From contig NZ_QNVT01000005.1 of NCBI RefSeq assembly GCF_003385515.1, positions 124,001-188,000 of the forward strand: a stretch of DNA of 64,000 nt, read 5' to 3'. The DNA is from Chryseobacterium pennae (GTDB taxonomy: Bacteria > Bacteroidota > Bacteroidia > Flavobacteriales > Weeksellaceae). This document shows, piece after piece, positions 41,758 through 50,930 of the stretch; the first letter of the stretch is position 1; each line of letters begins with the position of its first letter. Made by a program: the position numbers and the translations under genes. The notes beneath the pieces were generated by a model. It did not search any database. It was given only the letters and a program-made list of their open reading frames with translations, and was not told the DNA's origin.

Positions 41758-42447
41758 ATGTTAGTAATTCAGGATTTACATAAGTCATACGATACAGGGA
41801 AAAGTAAACTTCATGTTTTGAAGGGGATCAATCTGAATATTTCAGAAGGAGAGTTTGTTTCCATTATGGGAAGTTCGGGTTCCGGAAAGTCTACCCTTCT
41901 TAATATCATTGGGATTCTTGATGAAAAAGATTCAGGAACCTATGAATTGGATGGTGTTCCTATTGAGCATTTATCAGAAGTGAAAGCGGCAGAATACAGA
42001 AGTAAGTTTTTAGGGTTTATTTTTCAATCCTTTAATCTTATCAGCTATAAGACAGCTCTGGAAAATGTAGCACTTCCTCTATACTATCAGAACGTACCGA
42101 GAAAAGAAAGAAATCAGAAAGCCATGGAATATCTGGAGAAAGTAGGTCTTGCACAATGGGCCAATCACCTTCCCAATGAACTTTCAGGAGGACAGAAACA
42201 AAGGGTAGCCATTGCAAGGGCTCTTATCACAGATCCGAAAGTGGTATTGGCAGATGAACCTACCGGAGCATTGGATTCCAAAACGACCCATGATATTATG
42301 AAGCTTCTTCAGGATATTAACAATGAAGGAAAAACTATCATTGTGGTAACCCACGAACCGGATGTAGCCGCACAGACAAAAAGAAACGTAGTCCTGAAGG
42401 ACGGTATCATTGAAAGTGATGAGTTTATTAAGCAGATTGTACTTTAG
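41758..42447 (+). CDS. MacB-type ABC transporter ATP-binding protein, 229 aa
   Basis: Hydrolyses ATP to power a MacB/LolD-type complex. Walker A GSSGSGKST (about 39-47), Q-loop FIFQSFNLI, signature LSGGQKQRVAIARAL, Walker B VVLADEPTGALDS and the H-loop in VVTHEPDV are all intact. It is the first gene of a four-gene unit with two permeases and a membrane fusion protein. The order ATPase-permease-permease-adaptor is common in Bacteroidota. Confidence 0.95.
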   Translation: MLVIQDLHKSYDTGKSKLHVLKGINLNISEGEFVSIMGSSGSGKSTLLNIIGILDEKDSGTYELDGVPIEHLSEVKAAEYRSKFLGFIFQSFNLISYKTALENVALPLYYQNVPRKERNQKAMEYLEKVGLAQWANHLPNELSGGQKQRVAIARALITDPKVVLADEPTGALDSKTTHDIMKLLQDINNEGKTIIVVTHEPDVAAQTKRNVVLKDGIIESDEFIKQIVL

Positions 42448-42532
42448 ACAATTTGAAAATTTGGAAATGAGATAATTTGAAAATTGAATGACTTTATTCT
42501 TTTAATTTTTCAATCTTTTAATATTAATAAAA

Positions 42533-43765
42533 ATGTTTGACCTAGATCGTTGGCAGGAAATATTCAGTTCTATCCGTAGTAATGTACTTCGGACGGTACT
42601 TTCGGGATTTACGGTAGCCTTGGGACTGTTTATTTTTATTGTTCTTTTTGGAATAGGAAAAGGGCTTCAGAATGCTTTCTCGGAAGGATTTGCAGGAGAT
42701 GCCAAAAACCTGATTACCATTTATACAGGAAAAACTACCTTAGCTTATAAAGGATTACAATCCGATAGAAATGTTAGTATGAACAATGATGACTACGATT
42801 TTCTTGTCAATGCAGATAAAGAAAATGTAGGAGCATCCAGTCCAAGATATGCGACCAATTTAATGGTCAAATATGGCAAAGAAAGTGGACTTTATCAGGT
42901 ACATGGTGCAGAGCCGGGAGAACAGGTTATTGAAAACAGAAAGCTAGTTGATGGACGTTACATTAATTCTTTCGACTTAGCCAGAAAACAGAATGTAGCG
43001 GTTATCGGAAGAATGGTTCAGAGAGACCTTATTAAAAATGGAGGTTCTATCGGGAAAGAGCTGGATATTAACGGAACAATGTTTAAAGTTGTTGGGGTAT
43101 TTTCAGATGATGGCGGGGACAGAGATGAAAGACACATTACCGTACCCATTACCACTTTACAGCAGATGAAAAAAGGGTCTGATACCGTGAATACGGTTTA
43201 TATAGCCTATAATGATAAACTGCTCAACCCTCAGGATGCAATCAAGTATGGAGACGAGCTGAGAGATAAACTGAAAGCAAGGAAAAATGTTTCTCCTGAT
43301 GACGAAAATGGAGTTCGTGTATGGAATAATGCCAAGAATATGAATGATACATTCACCTTTATGGCGGTTCTTACTGCAATCGTAGGGTTTATTGGACTGG
43401 GAACATTATTAGCGGGAATTATCGGGATCAGTAATATCATGGTTTATATTGTAAAAGAAAGAACCAAGGAAATCGGAGTACGAAAAGCTATTGGAGCGAA
43501 ACCGGCAGGAATTGTTGCCCTGATTGTTCAAGAAAGTGTCGTGATTACTGTAGTCTCCGGATTTGTGGGGATAGGAGTGGGTGTTTTAACATTAAGCCTG
43601 ATTGGTGACAGCCTTGAAGAATTCTTCATTAAAAGTCCGAGTGTAGGTTGGGGATCCATCTTTATGGCATTTATAGCATTAGTTTTCTCCGGATTGATCG
43701 CAGGGTTTGTTCCGGCATACAGAGCTTCAAGAATTAAACCGATTGAAGCATTGAGAACAGAATAG
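42533..43765 (+). CDS. MacB-type ABC permease, 410 aa (first of two)
   Basis: One N-terminal transmembrane helix (about 20-42, VLRTVLSGFTVALGLFIFIVLF), a large periplasmic MacB-PCD domain (about 50-260), then the FtsX domain with three helices and the coupling element VKERTKEIGVRKAIGAKP. The end ASRIKPIEALRTE is shared with the next permease. Unlike homodimeric MacB, this complex has two different permeases. It sits 85 bp after the ATPase gene, across an AT-rich repeat. Confidence 0.92.
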   Translation: MFDLDRWQEIFSSIRSNVLRTVLSGFTVALGLFIFIVLFGIGKGLQNAFSEGFAGDAKNLITIYTGKTTLAYKGLQSDRNVSMNNDDYDFLVNADKENVGASSPRYATNLMVKYGKESGLYQVHGAEPGEQVIENRKLVDGRYINSFDLARKQNVAVIGRMVQRDLIKNGGSIGKELDINGTMFKVVGVFSDDGGDRDERHITVPITTLQQMKKGSDTVNTVYIAYNDKLLNPQDAIKYGDELRDKLKARKNVSPDDENGVRVWNNAKNMNDTFTFMAVLTAIVGFIGLGTLLAGIIGISNIMVYIVKERTKEIGVRKAIGAKPAGIVALIVQESVVITVVSGFVGIGVGVLTLSLIGDSLEEFFIKSPSVGWGSIFMAFIALVFSGLIAGFVPAYRASRIKPIEALRTE

Positions 43766-43857
43766 TAATTGAAAATAAGATAATCTGTAAATGTAGTAAT
43801 GACAGCTATTTGCTTATTTACTCTTTTACAACTATTAATAATTTATAATTCAGAAAG

Positions 43858-45129
43858 GTGAATATCATATTTAAAAAAGATACTTGGCAGGAGATCTATT
43901 ATTCATTGAGAAATAATAAGCTCCGAACATTTCTTACCATGATTGGGGTAGGATGGGGCATGTTTTTATATGTGAGCCTTCTTGGGGCAGCAAAAGGGAT
44001 GGAGAATGGTTTTGATAAGTTGTTTTCCGGGTTTGCTACCAATTCCATTTTCCTGTGGGCACAGAAAACATCTATTCCGTATGAAGGGTTTCCGAAGGGA
44101 AGAGATGTTCATTTGAACTTACCGGATATGGAAATGCTGAAAAGAAAAGTAATCGATATTGATTATATATCACCTCAGAATGCAAGAGGAAGTTTTACAG
44201 GAACACCTGGGGAATCTATGTCAAGAAACGGGAAAAGTGCTACTTATTCTTTGACGGGAGATTATTCTGTAGGAAACAAGATTTCAGAAAAGAAGCTGAT
44301 TTTCGGACGTTATATCAACGATGCAGATGTTTCCGGTAACAAAAATGTGGTAGTGATCGGAGAAGAGATTTATAAAAACTTTTTTGATTCCAAGAAAAAA
44401 GAAGATCCTATAGGGCAGTCTATCAATATAAAAGGAATATTCTTCAATGTAATTGGTGTTTTCAGAGTAAAAAAAGGAGGTGGTTTTGAAAATGATCAAA
44501 CAGCATTTATTCCACTATCCACTTATACTAAGATGTACAATGCGGGAGAGCAGATTGATATGTTTGCTATTGTCAGTAAACCTAATGCCAACGTTAATGG
44601 AGTAGAAGAAGAAGTAAAGCAGGTTTTGAAGGTGAAAAATAAAATTTCCCCTGAAGATACCAATGCTTTTGGAAGTTTCAACTTAGGAAAAGAGTTTAAA
44701 AAACTGACAGGTTTCCTTACAGGGATGCAGCTTTTAACCATTATTGTTGGAACATTAACGATCCTGGCAGGAGTTATTGCCATTTCAAACATTCTTTTGA
44801 TTACTGTAAAAGAAAGGACAAAAGAAATAGGCATCAGAAGAGCATTGGGAGCCAAGCCTGCTGAGGTAAGAAATCAGATCCTGCTGGAAAGTGTTGTGAT
44901 TACACTCTCTTCCGGGTTGCTGGGATTTATGTTTGGAATCTTTGTGCTGATGATCTTAAATATGGCCACGCAGGGGCAGGACTCGTTTCCTTTCTATAAT
45001 CCAACGGTAAACTACGGAAATGTATTTGCTGCCATGGCTGTAATGGTTATATTAGGATTGATTATTGGGATGATCCCTGCGCAGAGAGCAGTGAAAATCA
45101 GGCCGATTGAAGCATTAAGAACAGAATAA
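43858..45129 (+). CDS. MacB-type ABC permease, 423 aa (second of two), GTG start
   Basis: Same architecture as its neighbour: an N-terminal helix near LRTFLTMIGVGWGMFLYVSLL, a periplasmic domain and an FtsX region with VKERTKEIGIRRALGAKP, ending RAVKIRPIEALRTE. It begins with GTG at 43858 (MNIIFKKDTW), which matches the neighbour's N-terminus (MFDLDRWQEI) in length and in the Trp-Gln-Glu-Ile pattern, so the GTG start is supported. The two permeases probably form a heterodimer. Confidence 0.92.
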   Translation: MNIIFKKDTWQEIYYSLRNNKLRTFLTMIGVGWGMFLYVSLLGAAKGMENGFDKLFSGFATNSIFLWAQKTSIPYEGFPKGRDVHLNLPDMEMLKRKVIDIDYISPQNARGSFTGTPGESMSRNGKSATYSLTGDYSVGNKISEKKLIFGRYINDADVSGNKNVVVIGEEIYKNFFDSKKKEDPIGQSINIKGIFFNVIGVFRVKKGGGFENDQTAFIPLSTYTKMYNAGEQIDMFAIVSKPNANVNGVEEEVKQVLKVKNKISPEDTNAFGSFNLGKEFKKLTGFLTGMQLLTIIVGTLTILAGVIAISNILLITVKERTKEIGIRRALGAKPAEVRNQILLESVVITLSSGLLGFMFGIFVLMILNMATQGQDSFPFYNPTVNYGNVFAAMAVMVILGLIIGMIPAQRAVKIRPIEALRTE

Positions 45130-45228
45130 TAATTTGAAAATCAAATAATTTGAGTATTTAAAAATATAAAAGTATCATCTTGTAATTTTTAAATCATTCA
45201 ATCTTTTAATAAAAAATAAACTATACAT

Positions 45229-46440
45229 ATGAAAAAGAAATTCACTTGGAAAAAAGCCATTTATATTGTATTGGGGCTTTTATTTGCAGTGGCATTGTTC
45301 TCAGGGATCGGTTATCTGGTAAAATCGAATTCCCAAGAAGGCGAGGCTTTCCTTACCCGTAAACCCAGTATTCAGAATATGGATGATAAGGTAATGGCCA
45401 CCGGAAAAATTGTTCCAAAGGAAGAAATTGAAATTAAGCCCAATATTACAGGGATTATCGATAAAATTTTAGTAAAAGAAGGAGATAAAGTAGAAGTAGG
45501 CCAACTCATTGCTACTGTGAAAATTGTACCAAGTATTTCCGAAGTAAACGCTGCTCAGCAGGAAGTTCAGAATGCACAGATTCAGATCAGCAATGCGCAG
45601 ATGAATGTAGGCAATATGCAGAAGCAGTTTGAAATGCAGGATAAACTGTATAAGCAGGGAGTAGCTTCTAAACAGGAGTTTCTTAATGCCCAGCAGCAGC
45701 TTTTCTCTCAGCAGCAAACTCTTAAAAATTCTCAGCAACAGCTGAATACAGCCCAGAAAAGATTACAGATTGCGAAAACCGGTGCTACTCCTGAACTTCA
45801 GGGTCAAGGTCTGGCTACCACGCAAATCCGTTCCAAAGCTTCAGGAACAGTTCTTGAGGTTCCTGTAAAATTAGGAAGCCAGGTAATTGAAGCGAATAAC
45901 TTTAATGCCGGAACAACAATCTGTTCCGTAGCAGATCTGAATTCTCTGATCTTTAAAGGAGAGATTGATGAAGCTCAGGCTGGAAAATTAAAGCAGGGTA
46001 TGGATATGAACATTGTAATTGGTGCTTTACAAAACAAAACTTTCCCTGGAAAACTGACCATGATTGCTCCAAAAGGAAAAGATAATGTAGGAACAATCAA
46101 GTTCCCAGTTGAAGGTAACGTAGAAAACCCTAACAATGAATATATCAGAGCAGGATTCTCTGCTAACGGAGAAATTGTATTAAGCTCTCAGAAAAATGCA
46201 TTATTACTGGACGAATCTTTAGTTCAGTATGAAAAAAAGCAAGGGAAAGATGTTCCTTTTGTAGAAGTAAAGCAGAAAGACGGAAAGTTTAAAAAAGTAT
46301 ATTTAAAACTTGGAGCTAGTGACGGAATTAATGTTCAGGTTCTTCCGGGATCTAATATTACCAAAGATTCTGAAATAAAAGTTTGGAACCCGTCAGATAA
46401 AGACAAAGAAGAATTGAAAGAAAAATCAAAAGCAAAATAA
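45229..46440 (+). CDS. Membrane fusion (HlyD/MacA-type) adaptor protein, 403 aa
   Basis: An N-terminal membrane anchor (about 9-30) is followed by a lipoyl/barrel-sandwich hybrid (EIEIKPNITGIIDKILVKEG), a long periplasmic coiled coil rich in Gln/Asn (about 105-185, with repeated QNAQIQISNAQ), the second lipoyl half and a beta-barrel, and a Lys-rich tail. It links inner-membrane permeases to an outer-membrane channel. No TolC-type gene is present nearby. It is the last gene of the operon and is followed by a strong terminator. Confidence 0.93.
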   Translation: MKKKFTWKKAIYIVLGLLFAVALFSGIGYLVKSNSQEGEAFLTRKPSIQNMDDKVMATGKIVPKEEIEIKPNITGIIDKILVKEGDKVEVGQLIATVKIVPSISEVNAAQQEVQNAQIQISNAQMNVGNMQKQFEMQDKLYKQGVASKQEFLNAQQQLFSQQQTLKNSQQQLNTAQKRLQIAKTGATPELQGQGLATTQIRSKASGTVLEVPVKLGSQVIEANNFNAGTTICSVADLNSLIFKGEIDEAQAGKLKQGMDMNIVIGALQNKTFPGKLTMIAPKGKDNVGTIKFPVEGNVENPNNEYIRAGFSANGEIVLSSQKNALLLDESLVQYEKKQGKDVPFVEVKQKDGKFKKVYLKLGASDGINVQVLPGSNITKDSEIKVWNPSDKDKEELKEKSKAK

Positions 46441-46470
46441 TAAACTACACTATACATTTTAAACTGTTAG

Positions 46471-46500
46471 ATCCCGGAGATATATTCTTCGGGATTTTTT
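46471..46500 (+). terminator. Terminator after the MacAB operon
   Basis: ATCCCGGAGA (46471-46480) and TCTTCGGGAT (46486-46495) pair over 10 bp with one G.U and a 5-base loop, followed by six T. Confidence 0.9.
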
Positions 46501-46615
46501 ATAGAATAGTAAAGGTATCATATCTCCCAGCATATAGTTTCTAATATTTTTTCATCTTCAAAATGTAATAGATCAGAAGTTTAAAATGTCTTATTTTTAG
46601 TTTTAAAATATAGCC

Positions 46616-48133
46616 ATGAAGAAAAGCAGCCTTATTCTTATTATTTTTATCATCGTCAAATTTATTCTTCAATATTCGCTGATAAGTCCTGAATACGACC
46701 TGCAACGAGATGAATATTTACATTTGGACCAGGGGAATCATCTTGCCTGGGGCTATATTTCCGTTCCTCCTGTAAGTTCATGGATATCATGGCTGATAAA
46801 GGCATTCGGTGATTCTGTATTTTGGATTAAATTTTTTCCGGCTTTATTCGGAGCATTGACAATGGTTGTTGTCTGGAAAGCTATTGAAGAATTAAAAGGT
46901 GGCCTTTTTGCTTGTCTTCTTGCATCATTGGGAATGTTGTTTTCCTCATTACTTCGTTTGAACATGTTGTATCAACCCAATTCATTAGATGTTCTTTTGT
47001 GGACTTCCTTTTTCTATATTCTGATAAAATATGTCAATACTGAAAAAATAAGTTGGCTCTATTGGGGTGGTTTCATTTTCGCGATTGGAATTTTGAATAA
47101 ATACAATATCGTTTTTCTTGCATTAGGATTTATTCCAGCTCTTTTAATGACTAAGCAAAGAAAGATTTTTGCAAATCCTCATACATATGGTGCTTCACTT
47201 TTAGCCCTAGTGATTATTTTTCCCAATCTCATCTGGCAGTATAATAATAATTTTCCGGTAGTTCATCACATGAAAGAGCTTTCCGAATATCAGTTAGTAA
47301 ATGTCAATAGGTTTGACTTTTTGAAATCTCAGTTTTTATTCTTTATCGGGGTAACTTTTGTTATTCTGTTTGGTTTTTATGCTTTGTTGTTTTATAAATC
47401 TTTCGAAAAAATTAGGTTTTTCTTTTGGGGATATATGATCACCATATCTGTATTTATGTTTTTTAGAGCAAAAGACTATTATGCTGTAGGTATTTACCCT
47501 ATTTATATAGGTTTCGGGGCTGTTTACCTTGAGGAAATTTTAAAAAGCGGATGGAAGAGGTTTCTCAAACCTATTTGTATTTTACATCCTATCCTTTTGT
47601 TTTTGCCAATATACAATCTAGCATTTCCTAATAAACCTCCGGAATCTATAGTTCAGAATCCAGATTCTTATAAGAAATTTGGACTCTTGCGTTGGGAAGA
47701 TGGTAAAGATCATTCTTTACCTCAGGATTTTGCAGACATGCTGGGCTGGAAAGAATTAGCTCAAAAAGTAGATAAAGAATATTCTAGACTGTCAAAATCC
47801 GGAAATACCTTAGTGCTTTGTGATAATTATGGGCAGGCAGGAGCTATTAATTTTTATTCAAAAAAAGGAGTGAAGGCCGTTTCATTCAACGCAGATTATA
47901 TCAATTGGATGGATTTAAGTAAGAAGTATAAAAATCTGATTAGAGTTAAAGATACTCCAGAAAATGAACTCCAAAAAACCGGAGCTTTTTTCAATTATTC
48001 GATACTGGCGGATTCTGTCACTAATCCATATGCAAGAGAAAAAGGAACTGTTATTTTTAGTTTTGAAGATGCAAAAATTGACATACGCAGAAGACTTCAG
48101 AATGAAATAGATGAAGTGAAAAGTAGAAATTAA
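46616..48133 (+). CDS. GT39/ArnT-like membrane glycosyltransferase, 505 aa
   Basis: An integral membrane GT-C enzyme that would move a sugar from a lipid-phosphate carrier to an acceptor such as lipid A, protein or glycan. The first periplasmic loop has the acidic signature YDLQRDEYLHLDQGNHLAWG (about 27-46) followed by PPVSSWISW, typical of PMT_2/ArnT-like proteins. About 10-11 hydrophobic helices are visible, then a C-terminal soluble domain (about 390-505). The substrate is unknown and no partner gene is adjacent. Confidence 0.85.
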   Translation: MKKSSLILIIFIIVKFILQYSLISPEYDLQRDEYLHLDQGNHLAWGYISVPPVSSWISWLIKAFGDSVFWIKFFPALFGALTMVVVWKAIEELKGGLFACLLASLGMLFSSLLRLNMLYQPNSLDVLLWTSFFYILIKYVNTEKISWLYWGGFIFAIGILNKYNIVFLALGFIPALLMTKQRKIFANPHTYGASLLALVIIFPNLIWQYNNNFPVVHHMKELSEYQLVNVNRFDFLKSQFLFFIGVTFVILFGFYALLFYKSFEKIRFFFWGYMITISVFMFFRAKDYYAVGIYPIYIGFGAVYLEEILKSGWKRFLKPICILHPILLFLPIYNLAFPNKPPESIVQNPDSYKKFGLLRWEDGKDHSLPQDFADMLGWKELAQKVDKEYSRLSKSGNTLVLCDNYGQAGAINFYSKKGVKAVSFNADYINWMDLSKKYKNLIRVKDTPENELQKTGAFFNYSILADSVTNPYAREKGTVIFSFEDAKIDIRRRLQNEIDEVKSRN

Positions 48134-48360
48134 CGAACATATAGCTGTAGTTGAGTCTAATAGGTTTAAGAGATTTGAAAAAAAAATGCTCAAGTCAGGT
48201 TAATTTTTAGAATAGTTTATTCTTGAGGTTTATGATTAATGAATGTTGTTGAGAATAGTATGTTTTATATATTATTTATTTCTGATTTGTTATATCCTTT
48301 AGTTTTGATTTAATATTGTGAATAGGTTTTATTATTTTTAATTTCCCCTAAAAACATAAT

Positions 48361-49398
48361 ATGAAAAATTTAATTTTAATATTGGGCCTTCTGATATTAT
48401 TTTCATGCCAGGGAAATAAAGAGAAGACAGAAACCGATATTCCTTTAATTCCAATGTTTACCGAGTTGCAAAATAAAGCAAAAGCTATATTTGGTGCTTT
48501 ACCTGGCTTCGTAGATAATCCAATCAGTCCTATAAGTGACGAAAAAGTACTATTGGGAAAAGCATTGTATTTTGATCCTATCCTTTCGAAGAATGGAACC
48601 CAAAGTTGTAATACATGCCATAATCTAAACACCTATGGAGTGGATAATAAAGCTTTTTCTCCTGGAGACGCTAAAGGATCTGTAGGAGTAAGGAATTCAC
48701 CTTCTACTTTGAATGCAGCGCTTCATACAGCACAATTTTGGGACGGAAGAGCAAAGTCTCTTGAGGAACAAGCTGGCAAGCCTATCCTAAATCCTATAGA
48801 AATGGGAATTCCTGATGAAAATTTTGTAATTGAAAGACTTAAGAAAAACGAAAAGTACCAAAAAATGTTTGCTACTGCTTTTCCAAAGGATAAGAGTCCT
48901 ATCAATTGGGATAATCTTACCAACGCAATTGGAGCATTTGAAAGAAAGTTAATAACTCCTTCCCGTTTTGATAAATACATTGAGGGAGATAATAATGCTT
49001 TAACAGATAAAGAAAAACTTGGACTTCAAAACTTTATTGATGTTGGATGTATTACTTGTCATACTGGTCCGGCTTTAGGAGGTAATTCTTTTCAGAAATT
49101 CGGAGTATATAAAGAATATTGGAAGGAAACTAAAAGTACTAAAATTGATGAAGGTAAGTCGGCTATTAGTAAAAATGAAGCCGAAAAATATATGTTTAAA
49201 GTTCCTTCTTTGAGAAATGTTACTAAAACCTCACCTTATTTTCATGATGGAAGCGTGACAGATTTGAAGGAAGTCATCAGAATAATGGGAAAAATACAAT
49301 TAGATAAAGAATTAACATCAGAGCAAGTCGATAATATATATGCTTTTTTTGAATCATTAACAGGTGAAGTTAATCCTGAATTAGCAAAAGCACCCTAA
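48361..49398 (+). CDS. Di-haem cytochrome c peroxidase family lipoprotein, 345 aa
   Basis: The N-terminus is a lipoprotein signal with lipobox LILFSC16. Two c-type haem motifs lie at C83-x2-C86-H87 (CNTCH) and C230-x2-C233-H234 (CITCH). Other signatures are ALHTAQFWDGRAKSLEEQ and LRNVTKTSPYFHDGS. The arrangement matches the bacterial CCP/MauG superfamily, which uses H2O2 as oxidant. It would be anchored in the outer or inner membrane facing the periplasm. Monocistronic, with a terminator after it. Confidence 0.92.
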   Translation: MKNLILILGLLILFSCQGNKEKTETDIPLIPMFTELQNKAKAIFGALPGFVDNPISPISDEKVLLGKALYFDPILSKNGTQSCNTCHNLNTYGVDNKAFSPGDAKGSVGVRNSPSTLNAALHTAQFWDGRAKSLEEQAGKPILNPIEMGIPDENFVIERLKKNEKYQKMFATAFPKDKSPINWDNLTNAIGAFERKLITPSRFDKYIEGDNNALTDKEKLGLQNFIDVGCITCHTGPALGGNSFQKFGVYKEYWKETKSTKIDEGKSAISKNEAEKYMFKVPSLRNVTKTSPYFHDGSVTDLKEVIRIMGKIQLDKELTSEQVDNIYAFFESLTGEVNPELAKAP

Positions 49399-49422
49399 TC
49401 TTTTGAATAGATATTTTGTTAA

Positions 49423-49460
49423 AAAATGATTCCTGAATTCAGATGTTCAGGAATCATTTT
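49423..49460 (+). terminator. Terminator after the cytochrome c peroxidase gene
   Basis: AAAATGATTCCTGAA (49423-49437) and TTCAGGAATCATTTT (49446-49460) form a perfect 15-bp stem with an 8-base loop ending in T. Confidence 0.85.
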
Positions 49461-49474
49461 TATTTATTAATTAT

Positions 49475-49518
49475 TTAATGCAATAAAGTTGCGTTAAGTA
49501 ATTTTTATTGTAATTTTG
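49475..49518 (+). promoter_or_regulatory. Promoter with overlapping operator for the TrxR-like gene
   Basis: TTG at 49489-49491 and TAATTTTG at 49511-49518 are spaced 19 bp, an exact Bacteroidota promoter. The inverted repeat TTAATGCAA (49475-49483) / TTGCGTTAA (49489-49497), with one mismatch and a 5-base spacer, overlaps the -33 element. Its half-sites resemble those of the two arsR-flanking palindromes at 50515 and 50890. Confidence 0.7.
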
Positions 49519-49549
49519 TATATCAATAAATTATATCTCAACAGAAAGT

Positions 49550-50452
49550 ATGCAAAATAAAAAAATGGATGTTATTATCATAGGAGGAAGCTACTCCGGA
49601 TTATCTGCAGCAATGGCATTGGGTAGATCTTTGAGAAACGTGTTGATTATAGATCACGGAAAGCCATGTAACAGACAGACTCCGCATTCCCATAATTTTA
49701 TTACCCATGATGGAAAAACTCCAAAAGAAATCAGAGAACTAGCGAAAAAGGATGTAGAACAATATAAGACGGTACAGGTTTATGAAGGTGAAGCTAAGAA
49801 AATAGAAAAAAATGGAGATGTCTTTTGTGTTGAGTTGTTTTCCGGTGATGAGTTTTATGCTAAAAAGATTATTCTGGCTTCCGGAGTAAAAGATATGATG
49901 CCGGATATTCCAGGATTTTCAGAATGTTGGGGGATTTCAGTAATCCATTGTCCCTACTGTCATGGTTATGAAGTAAGAAATGAGATAACAGGCATTTTAG
50001 CAGACGGTGACTTAGCTTTTGAATTTTCAAAGTTGGTCTTTAATTTGACAAAAGAGCTCACCTTATTCACTAATGGGAAAACAAAGCTTACTCATGAGCA
50101 GGTTGAAAAGTTAAAACAGAATAAGATCAATCTTAATGAAGAAGAAATAGAGAAGATTGAACATGAAAATGGGTATATTCAAAAAATAATTTTCAAGGAT
50201 GGTAGCGTTGCACCTTTAAAAGCCTTGTATGCAAAAATCCCTTTTGAGCAGAATGTTGATGTGTCAGAATTAGGCTGTGAGCTAACAGAATATGGGTTTA
50301 TCAAAGCCGATTTTATGCAGAAAACGTCTGTTCCCGGAGTTTTCGCTTGTGGAGATAATGTAATGATGATGAGGTCTGTAGCCAATGCCGTTGCACAGGG
50401 TAATTTAACAGGAGCTGTTATGAATAAAGAGCTTTCTGAAGAAGAATTCTAA
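49550..50452 (+). CDS. Thioredoxin-reductase-like FAD oxidoreductase, 300 aa
   Basis: FAD-binding Rossmann at the N-terminus (VIIIGGSYSGLSAAMALGRS), a redox disulfide C134-P-Y-C137 in HCPYCHGYE, and the C-terminal FAD motif VPGVFACGDN. The internal NADPH-binding stretch reads GILADGDLAFEFSKL in place of GxGxxA, so NADPH binding may be altered; TrxR-like thiol oxidases of the GliT type have this feature. Thus it may oxidise dithiols with oxygen rather than reduce thioredoxin. It has its own perfect promoter and probable regulator-binding palindrome. Confidence 0.85.
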   Translation: MQNKKMDVIIIGGSYSGLSAAMALGRSLRNVLIIDHGKPCNRQTPHSHNFITHDGKTPKEIRELAKKDVEQYKTVQVYEGEAKKIEKNGDVFCVELFSGDEFYAKKIILASGVKDMMPDIPGFSECWGISVIHCPYCHGYEVRNEITGILADGDLAFEFSKLVFNLTKELTLFTNGKTKLTHEQVEKLKQNKINLNEEEIEKIEHENGYIQKIIFKDGSVAPLKALYAKIPFEQNVDVSELGCELTEYGFIKADFMQKTSVPGVFACGDNVMMMRSVANAVAQGNLTGAVMNKELSEEEF

Positions 50453-50514
50453 ATAGATAAAAATCACTTATTTCTCTTTGTAAAATATGATAAAAAATTT
50501 GGTAATAAAATTTA

Positions 50515-50534
50515 TTATTGTAATATTGCGATAT
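50515..50534. promoter_or_regulatory. Candidate ArsR operator, upstream of arsR
   Basis: The sequence TTATTGTAATATTGCGATAT is 17/20 identical to the reverse complement of 50890-50909, sharing AATATTGCGATAT. It is a near-palindrome 10 bp upstream of the arsR ATG, consistent with autoregulation. Confidence 0.65.
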
Positions 50535-50544
50535 GGTTTGAATT

Positions 50545-50871
50545 ATGGGAGCTACAAAAACAGATTTTTTTACAGAAGAACAAAATAGAATAGCCCTGAT
50601 AGCAAAAGCACTGGGACATCCTGCAAGAATTGCTATTATAGAGTATTTGCTTAAAGTAAACGAATGCATCTGCGGAGATATTGTTAATGAACTGCCTCTT
50701 GCTCAGCCTACTGTTTCCCAGCACCTGAAAGAATTAAAAAATGCTGGTCTTATCAAAGGGAATATTGAAGGCAATTCAATATGTTATTGTATTGACGAAA
50801 AAGTTTTTGAAGATCTGAATGACTATTTCTCAAATATTATTTCAACCGTAAAAAAAAGAAAATGTTGTTAG
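50545..50871 (+). CDS. arsR: ArsR/SmtB-family metalloid-responsive repressor, 108 aa
   Basis: A winged-helix repressor that releases DNA on As(III) or metal binding. The N-terminal ALIAKALGHPARIAIIEYL and the recognition helix PTVSQHLKELKNAGLI are typical. The inducer-binding site E-C41-I-C43-G at helix 3 matches the CxC metalloid motif of ArsR (ELCVCDL in E. coli). The C-terminus ends in Cys-Cys, which could add ligands. It is 60 bp before the DUF6428 gene; a palindrome lies on each side. Confidence 0.93.
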   Translation: MGATKTDFFTEEQNRIALIAKALGHPARIAIIEYLLKVNECICGDIVNELPLAQPTVSQHLKELKNAGLIKGNIEGNSICYCIDEKVFEDLNDYFSNIISTVKKRKCC

Positions 50872-50889
50872 ACATTTTTTTATATAAGT

Positions 50890-50909
50890 ATATCGCAATA
50901 TTGCATTAT
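50890..50909. promoter_or_regulatory. Candidate ArsR operator, upstream of the DUF6428 gene
   Basis: ATATCGCAATATTGCATTAT has a perfect 10-bp core palindrome GCAATATTGC and lies 22 bp upstream of the DUF6428 ATG. It is the inverted near-copy of 50515-50534. Confidence 0.65.
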
Positions 50910-50930
50910 AACAATTTAAAATATTTAATT

